This document shows positions 37,503 to 46,016 of a stretch of DNA of 64,000 nucleotides, one piece after another. The notes beneath the pieces were generated by a model, which worked only from the letters and a program-made list of their open reading frames with translations, searched no databases and was not told the origin of the DNA. The stretch spans positions 310,001 to 374,000 of the forward strand of contig CBDDBN010000030.1 in NCBI GenBank assembly GCA_965225735.1. Reading direction: 5' to 3'. Numbering within the stretch: position 1 is the first letter of the stretch; every line of letters begins with the position of its first letter. A program made the translations under genes and the position numbers. The DNA comes from Denitrobaculum sp965225735 (GTDB lineage Bacteria; Pseudomonadota; Alphaproteobacteria; Kiloniellales; Kiloniellaceae).

Positions 37503-39800
37503 TCAGGCCTGGCTCTGGCCGGCAAGTTGCTGGATTTGGATGATGACGAATTCAGCGGGCTTCAAAGGTGCAAACCCCACCAGAATGTTGACGATACCGA
37601 GATCGATGTCGGCCTGCGTCGTCGTCGAGGAGTCGCAACGGACCAGATAAGCATCCTGCGGCGTTGCGCCTTGGAATGCCCCCTGACGGAACAGGTTGTT
37701 CATGAAAGAGCCGACGCTCAGCCTGATCTGCGCCCAGAGCGGTTCGTCGTTCGGTTCGAAGACTACGAACTGGGTGCCGCGATAGAGACTTTCCTCGATG
37801 TAGAGCGCCAGGCGGCGGACCGGCACATACTTCCATTCGCTGGTCAGGGCATCCGCGCCGACCATGGTGCGGGCGCCCCAGCTAACCGAACCGAAGACCG
37901 GAAAGGTCCGCAGGCTATTTAGCCCTAGGGGATTTAGTACGCCGTTCTCGGGATCCGAAAGCACGTAGTCGAGCGCCTGAACCCCGCGCAAGCGCGCTTC
38001 AATGCCCGCCGGCGCTTTCCAGACACCGCGTGCGGCATCGGTGCGCGAATAGAGGCCGGCCATGAGACCAGAGTTGGCAAAGGGACGCGCCCTGTTACCT
38101 TGAAGCGGATCCGGCATCGACACACGCGGGAAATAAGTCACCGCATTGCGATGTCTTAAGCCGGCATTGGCCGGGTCATTGATCCAGTCGCGAGCTTCAT
38201 CGAAGCTGTTTACGTTGGCATCCATATCGATGAGGATCATCGAGCGACGCTCTTCGGCGTAAGCAATCGCATTGGCGAGAACGCCGGTGTCGGTAACCTC
38301 AGGCAAGTTCAAAATGTTGAAGAGGTCAACGTCCTCAAGTGCATAGATCCCGGTCTTCTGGGCGCGCGAGCCCTGGACTTCCAGATCTGTTGGCGGAGCA
38401 CCGTCCGCGCCTCCGACGGCTGATTGCTGAGCGGCAACCGTCGGTCCGACTCCGAGCTGGTAAGCGGCAACGTTTTCGAACTCATTCCCGCCATCGAGGC
38501 CGAGGGCTGTCGCGCCACCGTCGCTGAAAGAAAAGCGCAGTGACGAATCCGCTCCACCCGGCGTGATCACCAACGCATCGTCGATGACCTCGACGCGGGC
38601 CTGCGAAAAGGCATCCTGCGATAACCCCCGCATAGCGGTTTCGATCTGGGTACGCGCTTCGGCAAGGCTGGTAGGGGCAACGATCGGGTCGCCCAGACCA
38701 CTGTTTTGCAGTTGGAAGGTCTCTGAACCCAGGTTACCGCCCGTGCTGTCTAAAAGATCGACTGTGAAATCCTCCGGATCCGCAAAGGTCACCGCAGAGA
38801 AGTCGGGAATGCGATCCCCGGACGTGCCGGTCGCCGCAGGCCGTGTAGGTGCCGAGCCCTGCGTCTCGCGACCGCCGGCGGTCAATCCGAGCTGAAGCGT
38901 CGCTGTCGCGCTTCGGATCGAAGCTTGCCGGAAGCTGACAGCGGATTGCCGCGATGTGGTCCCGGAGGTTGCGACGATTTCATTGGTCGTCCCATCAATC
39001 GCGCAGGTAAAGCCGGTGAATGCCGGATTGCCGGGTTCCAGGGTCGGCACGACCGTGGCGATCTGCGTGGCGATGGCAGTCAAATCGGCGAGACTGCCTC
39101 CCACGTCGAAAAGATCGAACTCGTAATAGGGGCCGCCGTCCAGTGAGATTGAAAGACGCCGAACGTCGTCGTTCAAATCACCGGCGACCGCGTTCTGCAA
39201 AGGCCGGCTGCGCGCCTCGCCCTGAATAGCGCCCACGGCATTTTCGTCACGCAGTGTTATGAGATCCGAACTCGCATTAACGGCAGAAATCGCATAGTTG
39301 CCCGAAAGTGGATCCATGGAGAGGTTGCGGTGCGTCTCACTGCGCGCCGCGATGAATCTACCATTACGCTCCTCCAGCTCCGTGACGGTCAGATTGAAGG
39401 AACTGGCCGGGTTCGATGTCGCATAGTCGACATTGAGAACAAGAGAGTTGCCCCAGAGTCCCTCGCTCGACGCGATGGCCGTTAGCGTGAGATTCCCCGC
39501 CAGCGTCTGCAGTCCAATCTCGGCAGCGGCAGCGCCCGCAGCGACCCGGACGACCCAGGCCGTTGCGCCTCCGTTTAGGAAGAAATGATTGACGGCGTAA
39601 CTCAGCGGGCTGTCCAGGTGGAGGCCACCGAAAGCTCTTTCAAAGTCCGCAAAACTAAAGAGTTGCTCCGGCTGATTGACCGCGCCACGCGCGGTATAGC
39701 CGGCAAAGGCGGCGATGGATGTCGGCACGCCGGCGATTGCGCGCGAGCCGCTTGGGACCTCTTGAATATAGACACCGGGATAAGAGACAGCGACGGCCAT
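37503..39800 (-). CDS. Contractile sheath protein (eCIS)
   Basis: This 765-residue sheath protein begins MAVAVSYPGVYIQEVPSGSR and carries the conserved C-terminal sheath region (GSVSWGARTMVGADALTSEW, VPVRRLALYIEESLYRGTQ, then FVVFEPNDEPLWAQIR and GFAPLKPAEFVII). The middle contains a large insertion (roughly residues 110-480) absent from minimal sheaths, likely a surface domain. AAGGAG 8 nt upstream makes ATG 39800 a convincing start. It is the first gene of the eCIS operon, and there is only one sheath paralogue. Confidence 0.95.
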   Translation of the reverse strand: MAVAVSYPGVYIQEVPSGSRAIAGVPTSIAAFAGYTARGAVNQPEQLFSFADFERAFGGLHLDSPLSYAVNHFFLNGGATAWVVRVAAGAAAAEIGLQTLAGNLTLTAIASSEGLWGNSLVLNVDYATSNPASSFNLTVTELEERNGRFIAARSETHRNLSMDPLSGNYAISAVNASSDLITLRDENAVGAIQGEARSRPLQNAVAGDLNDDVRRLSISLDGGPYYEFDLFDVGGSLADLTAIATQIATVVPTLEPGNPAFTGFTCAIDGTTNEIVATSGTTSRQSAVSFRQASIRSATATLQLGLTAGGRETQGSAPTRPAATGTSGDRIPDFSAVTFADPEDFTVDLLDSTGGNLGSETFQLQNSGLGDPIVAPTSLAEARTQIETAMRGLSQDAFSQARVEVIDDALVITPGGADSSLRFSFSDGGATALGLDGGNEFENVAAYQLGVGPTVAAQQSAVGGADGAPPTDLEVQGSRAQKTGIYALEDVDLFNILNLPEVTDTGVLANAIAYAEERRSMILIDMDANVNSFDEARDWINDPANAGLRHRNAVTYFPRVSMPDPLQGNRARPFANSGLMAGLYSRTDAARGVWKAPAGIEARLRGVQALDYVLSDPENGVLNPLGLNSLRTFPVFGSVSWGARTMVGADALTSEWKYVPVRRLALYIEESLYRGTQFVVFEPNDEPLWAQIRLSVGSFMNNLFRQGAFQGATPQDAYLVRCDSSTTTQADIDLGIVNILVGFAPLKPAEFVIIQIQQLAGQSQA

Positions 39801-40252
39801 AATCTACGCTCCTTGCATCAAAATCTTGTTCGATGAAGTGGACGCGAAGCCGCGGAACACAAAGAGATCAGCCGTCAGTCTAAAGCTGTATTCGGGTCGG
39901 TGAGCAGGAAATCAAACACGGAAAAAATTGGTTCGTAGAGAAAATCAAGACCCAAACAAGAACTCGATGTGCTCCTCGAAAGCGCGCTTGCTTGCGCCCG
40001 AACGGGCACAAGAATTCATATGTGTTATAATTATTCTCCAACATCGATTTGGAGTCAATAAGGCCTCTTCGATTCCACCGTGCCGAGTGTCGAGTCTTGG
40101 CGGTTCCGATCTGCGCAAAAATCGGCGGGTCGCTTAAGGACTCCCGCGTCTATGAATAAATTCCACCTGAGCTGACTAGACGAAAGTCGTAGCGTGTTTT
40201 TTCTGTGACATAGGCAGGACGAAGCCGGCAGTGCGATCTCAATACAGCTGCC
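39801..40252. other. Intergenic region upstream of the eCIS operon
   Basis: This 452-base region separates the end of the acyl-CoA operon from the sheath gene. It carries the leftward promoter at 40030-40058 and a short hairpin (39993-40010) in the presumed leader. It is AT-richer than its flanks. No intrinsic terminator for the upstream acyl-CoA operon was found, so some readthrough into the eCIS operon cannot be excluded. No gene was recognised. Confidence 0.6.
40030..40058 (-). promoter_or_regulatory. Predicted sigma70-type promoter of the eCIS operon with dyad in spacer
   Basis: On the minus strand TTGACT (40058-40053) and AATAAT (40035-40030) are separated by exactly 17 bases. The dyad CTCCAA/TTGGAG (40036-40054) lies almost wholly within the spacer, a position where a repressor could act. 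The predicted start point is near 40023, giving a leader of about 220 nt before the sheath gene. No other comparably good promoter was seen upstream of the sheath gene. Confidence 0.55.
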
Positions 40253-41023
40253 TTAAAATCTCGGAACGAACATGCCGCCGTCGACAGAGATGACCTGGCC
40301 GGTCGTATAGGGAAGGTCACCGCTCGCCAATGTCGCAATCACCTTTGCGGCTTCCTCAGGCTGGCCCACGCGCGGAATGAGGCAGAGCCCTTCTTCCGCC
40401 CGCTTCTGGTAGCTGGCGATCACGGGCTTTGTCATGTCGGTTTCAATGAGGCCGGGCTGTACGTCAAAGACCGCGATCCCCTCTGGTCCGAGCCGAACCG
40501 CAAAGACCTTGGAAATCATCGCGGCCGCCGCCTTGGAAGCACAGTATTCGCCGCGCGGCAGCGCAACGGCCGACGCATTGGCGGAGGTGACGTTGATGAT
40601 CGTATAGCTCAGCGCTGGGTCGCGTTCGCGCGCCAGCACGCGCTTACTGAAAGCCTGGGTCAGGAAAAAGACCGCCTTGGCGTTGACCGCCATGCAGCGG
40701 TCGTAACTCTCCTCAGTGACTTCCAGCGGATCGCCCCGGTTGAGCACAGAGACGCCGGCATTATTGACCAGAGTGGTCAGGGGACCGAGCCTGCTTTCGA
40801 TCTCCTGAAGCACGGCATCGTGACGCTCGGTGTCGCTGACATCGAAGGCCGCCTTGTGAACGCGTCGCCCCTCCGCGGCAATAGCGTCGGCCGCAGCGTC
40901 GAGTTCCGCGCCTTCGCCGCAGCTGTTCACGGCAACATCGAAACCGGCGCGCGCCAGGGCGATAGCGGAGGCAAGACCGATCCCCCGGCTCGATCCCGTG
41001 ACCAGGGCGACCTGCCCGCTCAT
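40253..41023 (-). CDS. Short-chain dehydrogenase/reductase
   Basis: This 256-residue SDR has the nucleotide-binding motif VTGSSRGIG, NNAG (LTTLVNNAGVSVLN), a catalytic Ser-Tyr-Lys arrangement with SANAS and YCASKAA, and C-terminal GQVISVDGGMF. Resemblance to 3-oxoacyl-ACP/acyl-CoA reductases suggests a hydroxyacyl/ketoacyl redox step. ATG 41023 overlaps the acyl-CoA dehydrogenase stop by 4 nt, so an upstream in-frame start inside that gene is rejected. It is the last gene of the acyl-CoA operon, and the substrate is unknown. Confidence 0.88.
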   Translation of the reverse strand: MSGQVALVTGSSRGIGLASAIALARAGFDVAVNSCGEGAELDAAADAIAAEGRRVHKAAFDVSDTERHDAVLQEIESRLGPLTTLVNNAGVSVLNRGDPLEVTEESYDRCMAVNAKAVFFLTQAFSKRVLARERDPALSYTIINVTSANASAVALPRGEYCASKAAAAMISKVFAVRLGPEGIAVFDVQPGLIETDMTKPVIASYQKRAEEGLCLIPRVGQPEEAAKVIATLASGDLPYTTGQVISVDGGMFVPRF

Positions 41024-42165
41024 GCCGCCGCTCCGTGCTTGATCAGTTCGCGGGCGATAATCATGCGCTGGATCTGGTTCGTGCCCTCGTAGATCTGCGT
41101 GATCTTCGCGTCGCGATAGAGCCGCTCGACCTCGTAACCGCGGATGTAGCCGGCGCCACCGAAGACTTGAACCGCGTCCGACGTCCGCGCGACGGCCATA
41201 TCGCCGGCGAAGCATTTCGCCATGGAGCAGGCCTTCGTGGCCTTGACGCCGTCATCGATCTTAACGGCTGCCGCATGAACCAGCAGACGTGCGGCCTCGA
41301 TGTCCTTGGCCATATCGGCCAGCAGCCACTGCACACCTTGGAACTCGGCAATGGCCTGGTCGAACTGCCTGCGCTGCCGGGCGTAATCGACAGCGGCCTC
41401 CAGGCCCGCCTGCGCGATCCCCACGGCCAGTGCCGCGATACCGACCCGCCCTTTGTCCAGAACGCTCATCATCATGTGAAAACCACGCCCCTCCTGCCCA
41501 AGTAACGCATCGGCCGGCAGATGCACGTCGGTGAAGTTCAGCGCACCCACCTGGCTGGCACGCTGGCCCATCTTATGCTCCTTCGGGCCGCGCGAAACCC
41601 CTGAGCTGTGAAGGTCGACGATAAAGACTGACATGCCCCGACGCCCGGCCGCCCGATCCGTCCGCGCCAGCACGAACGCCACGTCGGCGACCGGCGCGTT
41701 GTGGATCCAGATCTTGTCTCCATTGAGTATCCAGCCCTCACCATCGCGCAATGCTTCACTGCGGATGCCAGACACGTCCGTTCCGGCCTCCGGCTCGGTG
41801 ATGCAATAGGCGACGCGGGTTCGGGCGGCGAGTATGTCCGTGAGCCAGCATTCCCGTTGCATCGCTGTTCCGTGTTGCACCAGCAGCGTGGAAATCAGTT
41901 CGATCAGCCCGCACTGATCGGCCACAGAGGCGTAACCGCGCGACAGCTCCTCCATCACCAGGGCGTAGGTCAGGGTATCGAAACCCGACCCGCCCATCTC
42001 CGGCGGCACGCAAATCCCGAAGAGGCCGAGTTCGCCCATCTGCGCATAGATTTCTTCCGGAAAGCGTTCTTCCCGGTCGAGAGCTTCCGCCTCCGGCCGG
42101 ATCACATCGTTGGCGAAGCTGCGCGCCATCTCGCGCACCTGCTTGTGGGTCTCGTTGAGGTACAT
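41020..42165 (-). CDS. Acyl-CoA dehydrogenase
   Basis: This 381-residue FAD enzyme has YCITEPEAGTDVSGIRSEAL and WILNGDKIWI in the middle domain and YRDAKITQIYEGTNQIQRMI at the C terminus, where Glu of YEGT is the expected catalytic base for alpha,beta-dehydrogenation. Subfamily features resemble short/branched-chain dehydrogenases. It introduces the double bond that the enoyl-CoA hydratase in the same operon would hydrate. It lies 54 nt after the Dabb gene and overlaps the SDR gene by 4 nt. Confidence 0.92.
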   Translation of the reverse strand: MYLNETHKQVREMARSFANDVIRPEAEALDREERFPEEIYAQMGELGLFGICVPPEMGGSGFDTLTYALVMEELSRGYASVADQCGLIELISTLLVQHGTAMQRECWLTDILAARTRVAYCITEPEAGTDVSGIRSEALRDGEGWILNGDKIWIHNAPVADVAFVLARTDRAAGRRGMSVFIVDLHSSGVSRGPKEHKMGQRASQVGALNFTDVHLPADALLGQEGRGFHMMMSVLDKGRVGIAALAVGIAQAGLEAAVDYARQRRQFDQAIAEFQGVQWLLADMAKDIEAARLLVHAAAVKIDDGVKATKACSMAKCFAGDMAVARTSDAVQVFGGAGYIRGYEVERLYRDAKITQIYEGTNQIQRMIIARELIKHGAAA

Positions 42166-42219
42166 CCAGCGCTCCCTGCGTAGTGGTCGGTTACCTAGCA
42201 GATGGCAGCCCCTGCGCGA

Positions 42220-42534
42220 TCAGACTTCGAAATCGAAGACGAAAACGCCGTTCGGGCCGCCCTCGAGCGCAGCGACGATATCCGCGCCGATGGCCTGATG
42301 CACTTCGTCTTCCAGGTAGGTATCCCGGACTTGGGTATCGCGGAAATCGAACCAGAAAAGGTCCCGGTAATCGCGCACCAGCGGGTCCTCGACACTGACA
42401 TTCACGCGCGACTGAAAATCGAGGATCCCCTCGATCCGGCCCGACAGCGCCGCGAGCCGGTCGTAGAGGGCTTGTTTGCTTTCCTGGGGTGTGCCGGGCT
42501 TAAAGCGCAAGGCGACAAGGTGACGGATCATCAT
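42220..42534 (-). CDS. Dabb-domain (stress-responsive A/B barrel) protein
   Basis: This 104-residue protein begins MMIRHLVALRFKPGTPQESK, with a central YDRLAALSGRIEGILDFQSR and a final EVHQAIGADIVAALEGG, matching Dabb ferredoxin-like dimers. Such proteins occur as small enzymes or accessory proteins in catabolic operons, and no catalytic residue can be assigned here. The start overlaps the enoyl-CoA hydratase stop by 4 nt, so it belongs to the acyl-CoA operon. Confidence 0.85.
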   Translation of the reverse strand: MMIRHLVALRFKPGTPQESKQALYDRLAALSGRIEGILDFQSRVNVSVEDPLVRDYRDLFWFDFRDTQVRDTYLEDEVHQAIGADIVAALEGGPNGVFVFDFEV

Positions 42535-43313
42535 TCTTCCTTCTTGGAACGGAGTCGTTTCTTTTCCCGAAAGGCGGTAAGTCCGGCCGCGAGTTCTTCG
42601 GAACCGGCGGCCAAGGCTCCGGCAAGCGATTCGATGACGCGCTCACGCTCCTCGCCCTCCGCGGCGTTGATCATCATCTTCGTCAGTTCGGTGGCCCGGT
42701 GGCTTTGGTTTTGGACAGACTGGGCGACGTCTTCCGCCGCGGACAGAGCGCAGCCCGAGGGCACCACACGATCGACAATGCCAAGCGACAGCGCCTCGTC
42801 GGCGGAAAAGGTTTCGCCGAACATCGCCATGCGCCGCACAGTCTGCGCGCCGAAGCGCCTTACGGCACGCTGCGTACCAGACCAGCCCGGGATAATGCCC
42901 AGCCCCGCCTCCGGTTGGCCAATCTTCACCTGCTCTTCTGCGATCCGATAGTCGGCGCAGGCAGCTAGTTCGAGACCGCCCCCCAAAGCGTCTCCATCCA
43001 GAGCCGCGATCAAAGGCTGCCGTAAGCGTGCAAGCTCATCGAGCGCCGCATGTCCGTCGCGTACCCAGTGCCGGCCGAAGGCCTCCGGGCTCTCATCGCT
43101 CCAGGCATCGATGTCGCCGCCGGCACAAAAAGCTTTGCCCTTACCCGATAGAATCACGGCAGCAATCGACGAGTCTCGTTCGATCTCCTGACAGCGCTGG
43201 ACCAATGCTGTCATCATCGCCGCGTCAATTGCGTTGCGTTTTTCCGGCCGGTTCAGCTGCAGATGGGCAACAGCGCCAGACAGGGTCAGCTCAATGCGGC
43301 TATCGAGGCTCAA
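42531..43313 (-). CDS. Enoyl-CoA hydratase/isomerase
   Basis: This 260-residue crotonase-fold enzyme has GAVAHLQLNRPEKRNAIDAA, GKGKAFCAGGDIDAW and ALDGDALGGGLELAACADYR, with an oxyanion-hole and CoA-binding pattern. It probably hydrates an unsaturated acyl-CoA produced by the acyl-CoA dehydrogenase. It overlaps the CoA-transferase stop by 4 nt. The exact reaction (hydratase or isomerase) cannot be told from sequence alone. Confidence 0.9.
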   Translation of the reverse strand: MSLDSRIELTLSGAVAHLQLNRPEKRNAIDAAMMTALVQRCQEIERDSSIAAVILSGKGKAFCAGGDIDAWSDESPEAFGRHWVRDGHAALDELARLRQPLIAALDGDALGGGLELAACADYRIAEEQVKIGQPEAGLGIIPGWSGTQRAVRRFGAQTVRRMAMFGETFSADEALSLGIVDRVVPSGCALSAAEDVAQSVQNQSHRATELTKMMINAAEGEERERVIESLAGALAAGSEELAAGLTAFREKKRLRSKKEE

Positions 43314-44881
43314 AGCGACAATCCCATGAGATCGGGTTGAAACAAGCGGGCGTCCATTTCGCGCAGATTTTCCGCAACGGCAAATGCTATGCCCGCCTGC
43401 GCGAAGATATCACGCTCCAGCTCGACACCCGGCGCGATCTCCGTGAGTAGGAGACCCTGAGCCGTCAACTGAAGGACGCAACGCTCGGTGATGTAAGTGA
43501 TCGCCTGTCCTTGCTCTAACGCGCGTCGGCCCGAGAAGGAGACCTGGTCGACCTTGGGGACGAACTTCGCGATCTTACCTTCCTGGTCGATCACCAGCCG
43601 CCCGTCTTCGACATGCATTTTTGCGCCGGCATTGAAGGTCCCGGAAAAAACGATCCGCTCGGCACGGGCGGTGATGTCGACGAAGCCGCCGGCGCCCGCC
43701 GTCCGGTGCGGCGTGGCGGCCAGCCGCGAGACATTCACAGAGCCTTCGGCGTCCACCTCCAGGAAGGACAAAAGCGACGCATCAAACCCGCCGGCCTGAA
43801 AGTAGGCGAATTGATGGGGAGAGGTCACAAAGGCTTCGGCATTGGCCGAACAGCCGAATTTGAAGTCGAGCAGCGGGATACCCCCGACAGCGCCCTGCTC
43901 AATCACCCAGGTCACTGCGCCGTGCTGGCCTTCTTCGAGAAAGATACGCGGCACGTTCGCCGAGATACCGAAGCCGATGTTCACGGCCCAACCCCGCTGG
44001 AGCTCCTGCGCGACCCGGCGTGCGATCACCTTGCTGACGGTAAACTCTGGCAGGGAAAAACTCGCCAACGGCCGGATCAGCTCTCCCGAAATTGCAGGGT
44101 CATAGGCGGTTGCCGTTGTCTGCAGCATCTCCGGCGCCTCGACGATATAGTCAACGAGAATGCCGGGTACGTGCACGTCGTGCGGACGAAGGGAGCCGTT
44201 CTGCGCGATCCGCCGGACCTGCGCGATCACCTCACCACCGCAATTCCGCGCCGCCAGGGCCATTTCCATCGCGCCCAGATAGGCGCCTTCCGACTCAAAG
44301 CTGAGATTGCCCCGCTCGTCTGCAGTGCTCGCGCGGATGATCGCGAACTCGGGCTTAATAGCTGGGAAATAGAGCCAGTCTTCCTCGTCGAAAACCTCAT
44401 GCCGAACGATAGGCGCGGCGCGGGCGGCATCGTTCATGGCGCAGCCTTCCTGCTCCGGATCGACGAAGGTATCCATACCAACCTTGGTGAAGACACCGGG
44501 CCGATGTCCAGCCGCTTCACGCAACATGTCGAAGACGATGCCGGAAGGCACGTTGTAGGCGGCAAGCTGGTTCTTCAGGATCATCTGCCAGATCAGCGGC
44601 GGATCCGCCTTCGATGGGCCTGAGGGATAGGAGCCGGCAATGATACGGCTCAGGCAGCCCGGCTTGGCGATGTGGTCGATGCCCTTGGTGCCAAAGAAAT
44701 CGCCTGCAGCGATGGGGTGAATGGTCGTCAGGTTTCCCGGCGCGCCCGTCGCATCGAAACGCTCGCCCAAAGCTTGCAGGATTGCATCGGGACAGCAAAG
44801 CCCGCTGGAGGAATTCACGGCGACAACAGCGCCGTCAGGGATCTGCGCGACCGCATCGGCTGCTGTCGTTTGCTTCGTCAA
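43310..44881 (-). CDS. Acyl-CoA:acetate/propionate CoA-transferase family protein
   Basis: This protein of about 523 residues belongs to the family I CoA-transferases. The predicted catalytic Glu sits in VIEQGAVGGIPLLDFKF, and QVRRIAQNG and SDEL-like beta segments fit the fused alpha-beta form such as propionate CoA-transferase. Start choice: TTG 44881 has GAGGTAGG just upstream and gives MTKQTTAADAVAQIPDGAVV, close to the usual N terminus; ATG 44914 lies further up without a ribosome site. It begins the acyl-CoA operon, so it could activate the acid degraded by the pathway. Confidence 0.82.
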   Translation of the reverse strand: MTKQTTAADAVAQIPDGAVVAVNSSSGLCCPDAILQALGERFDATGAPGNLTTIHPIAAGDFFGTKGIDHIAKPGCLSRIIAGSYPSGPSKADPPLIWQMILKNQLAAYNVPSGIVFDMLREAAGHRPGVFTKVGMDTFVDPEQEGCAMNDAARAAPIVRHEVFDEEDWLYFPAIKPEFAIIRASTADERGNLSFESEGAYLGAMEMALAARNCGGEVIAQVRRIAQNGSLRPHDVHVPGILVDYIVEAPEMLQTTATAYDPAISGELIRPLASFSLPEFTVSKVIARRVAQELQRGWAVNIGFGISANVPRIFLEEGQHGAVTWVIEQGAVGGIPLLDFKFGCSANAEAFVTSPHQFAYFQAGGFDASLLSFLEVDAEGSVNVSRLAATPHRTAGAGGFVDITARAERIVFSGTFNAGAKMHVEDGRLVIDQEGKIAKFVPKVDQVSFSGRRALEQGQAITYITERCVLQLTAQGLLLTEIAPGVELERDIFAQAGIAFAVAENLREMDARLFQPDLMGLSL

Positions 44882-44917
44882 ACCTACCTCGATATGCAGC
44901 TGGGCACCCAGCATAAG

Positions 44918-44931
44918 TAACTATTTAGTTA
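44918..44931. promoter_or_regulatory. Palindrome TAACTA-TT-TAGTTA at the CoA-transferase promoter
   Basis: A 6-bp inverted repeat with 2-base centre overlaps the predicted leftward start point (about 44929), just downstream of the -10 element CATATT. A bound protein there would block transcription of the acyl-CoA operon. It is the natural candidate for the divergent TetR protein, but the link is inferred from position only. Confidence 0.45.
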
Positions 44932-45146
44932 TTTAAATATGACGAGAGCGAGCCTTTGAATCAAGAGGTAAACACGCCCCGGCAATCAGGTGGTCAGCTG
45001 AAGATATGCCCTAGTCGCTCAAGCCTACTTTCTGAGTTCCATCAGCGCTTTGGCCCTACCGTCCCTTCTTGATCGGCCTCTTCATCTTACTTATAACGCA
45101 CTGACTGGTTACATACCTTGTGGGTTCACTTCCCCCTTGAACTGGG

Positions 45147-45158
45147 TGGTCGCGACCA
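45147..45158. promoter_or_regulatory. Perfect 12-bp palindrome TGGTCGCGACCA in the TetR leader
   Basis: A perfect palindrome lies between the predicted tetR promoter (45069-45096) and its start codon. It differs in sequence from the TAACTA/TAGTTA site, so only one of the two is likely to be the TetR operator. Its position after the predicted start point would allow autorepression. Confidence 0.4.
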
Positions 45159-45226
45159 ACACAAAGGAGCGACAGTCGTCTGCTCGTGGCCTCCTTGGAT
45201 CTGCAATGAAAGGACGCGAGTCCGCC

Positions 45227-45859
45227 ATGCCGAAAACGCAACCGCGAAAGCGCGATGCTGACGCGACCAAATGCCGGATCCTGGCAGCGGCTAAGGCTGA
45301 GTTCGCCCGGCTCGGCCTCGGTGGAGCGCGCGTGGACGATATCGCTGAGCGAGCGAAGACCAACAAACGCATGATCTATCACTATTTCGGCAGTAAGGAG
45401 GGTCTCTTTCGTGAGGTGCTGGAGGAGGCTTACCTGGATATCCGCGACGCTGAGCAAGGCCTCGAGCTGGATGATCTAGCACCACGCGAAGCGCTGGAGA
45501 CCCTGGTGCGCTTTACCTGGGACTACTACCTCGAAAACCCGGAATTCATCACGCTGGTGAACAGCGCGAATCTACACCGCGGACGCCACCTGGAGAATTC
45601 GGAGCGTTTGCGCGCAGCGAGCCGGCGCTTCGTCGATATGGTGCGCGGCATTTTGGACCGCGGCGTGGCGGAAGGCGTCTTCCGTGCGGGCATCGACCCG
45701 GTCCAGCTCAATATCACCATCGCCGCGATCGGCTACTACTATCTGACCAATCGTTTCTCCGGCGAGATCCTGTTTGAACGCGATTACATGACGCACGACG
45801 CCCTGGACGCGCGGCTCGACTTCAACATCGACACAGTTCTGCGCCTGGTGGAAGCCTAG
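45227..45859 (+). CDS. TetR/AcrR-family transcriptional regulator
   Basis: This 210-residue regulator starts MPKTQPRKRDADATKCRILA and has an N-terminal TetR helix-turn-helix (VDDIAERAKTNKRMIYHYFG, then SKEGLFREVL) and a helical ligand-binding C-terminal domain. Start ATG 45227 is preferred because the reading upstream lacks relatedness to TetR N termini; ATG 45206 is an alternative. It is divergent from the acyl-CoA operon and probably controls it in response to an acyl-CoA or acid. The ligand is not known. Confidence 0.88.
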   Translation: MPKTQPRKRDADATKCRILAAAKAEFARLGLGGARVDDIAERAKTNKRMIYHYFGSKEGLFREVLEEAYLDIRDAEQGLELDDLAPREALETLVRFTWDYYLENPEFITLVNSANLHRGRHLENSERLRAASRRFVDMVRGILDRGVAEGVFRAGIDPVQLNITIAAIGYYYLTNRFSGEILFERDYMTHDALDARLDFNIDTVLRLVEA

Positions 45860-46016
45860 CGCCGTTGCGCGTCCGCTCGCACCTGTTCCGGCCATAGAGA
45901 AGCATCTGACAGCGGAGATTTATCGCCCTGGAATGGCGCGGTTCGCGTTGCGGCTCCGCCGCGTGGGTCAAAGGTCGCGTGACGGTCGGGGCGGGAAAAA
46001 ACCCCGCGTTCAGATG

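Larger units (their letters stand above)
44882..45226. other. Divergent intergenic region between acyl-CoA operon and TetR gene
   Basis: These 345 bases contain a leftward promoter (TTGATT 44964-44959, 17-base spacer, CATATT 44941-44936), a rightward promoter (TTGATC 45069-45074, 16-base spacer, TTATAA 45091-45096) and two palindromes described separately. No coding sequence or RNA gene was recognised, although an in-frame extension of the TetR gene reaches back to 45050. Confidence 0.6.

Noticed and set aside
39928..40137. 69-codon rightward frame upstream of the eCIS operon
   Set aside because: It crosses the predicted promoter and has no ribosome site or homology that I recognise.
40253..41215. 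SDR gene starting upstream at 41215
   Set aside because: The extra 64 codons lie inside the acyl-CoA dehydrogenase gene and do not resemble an SDR; ATG 41023 fits.
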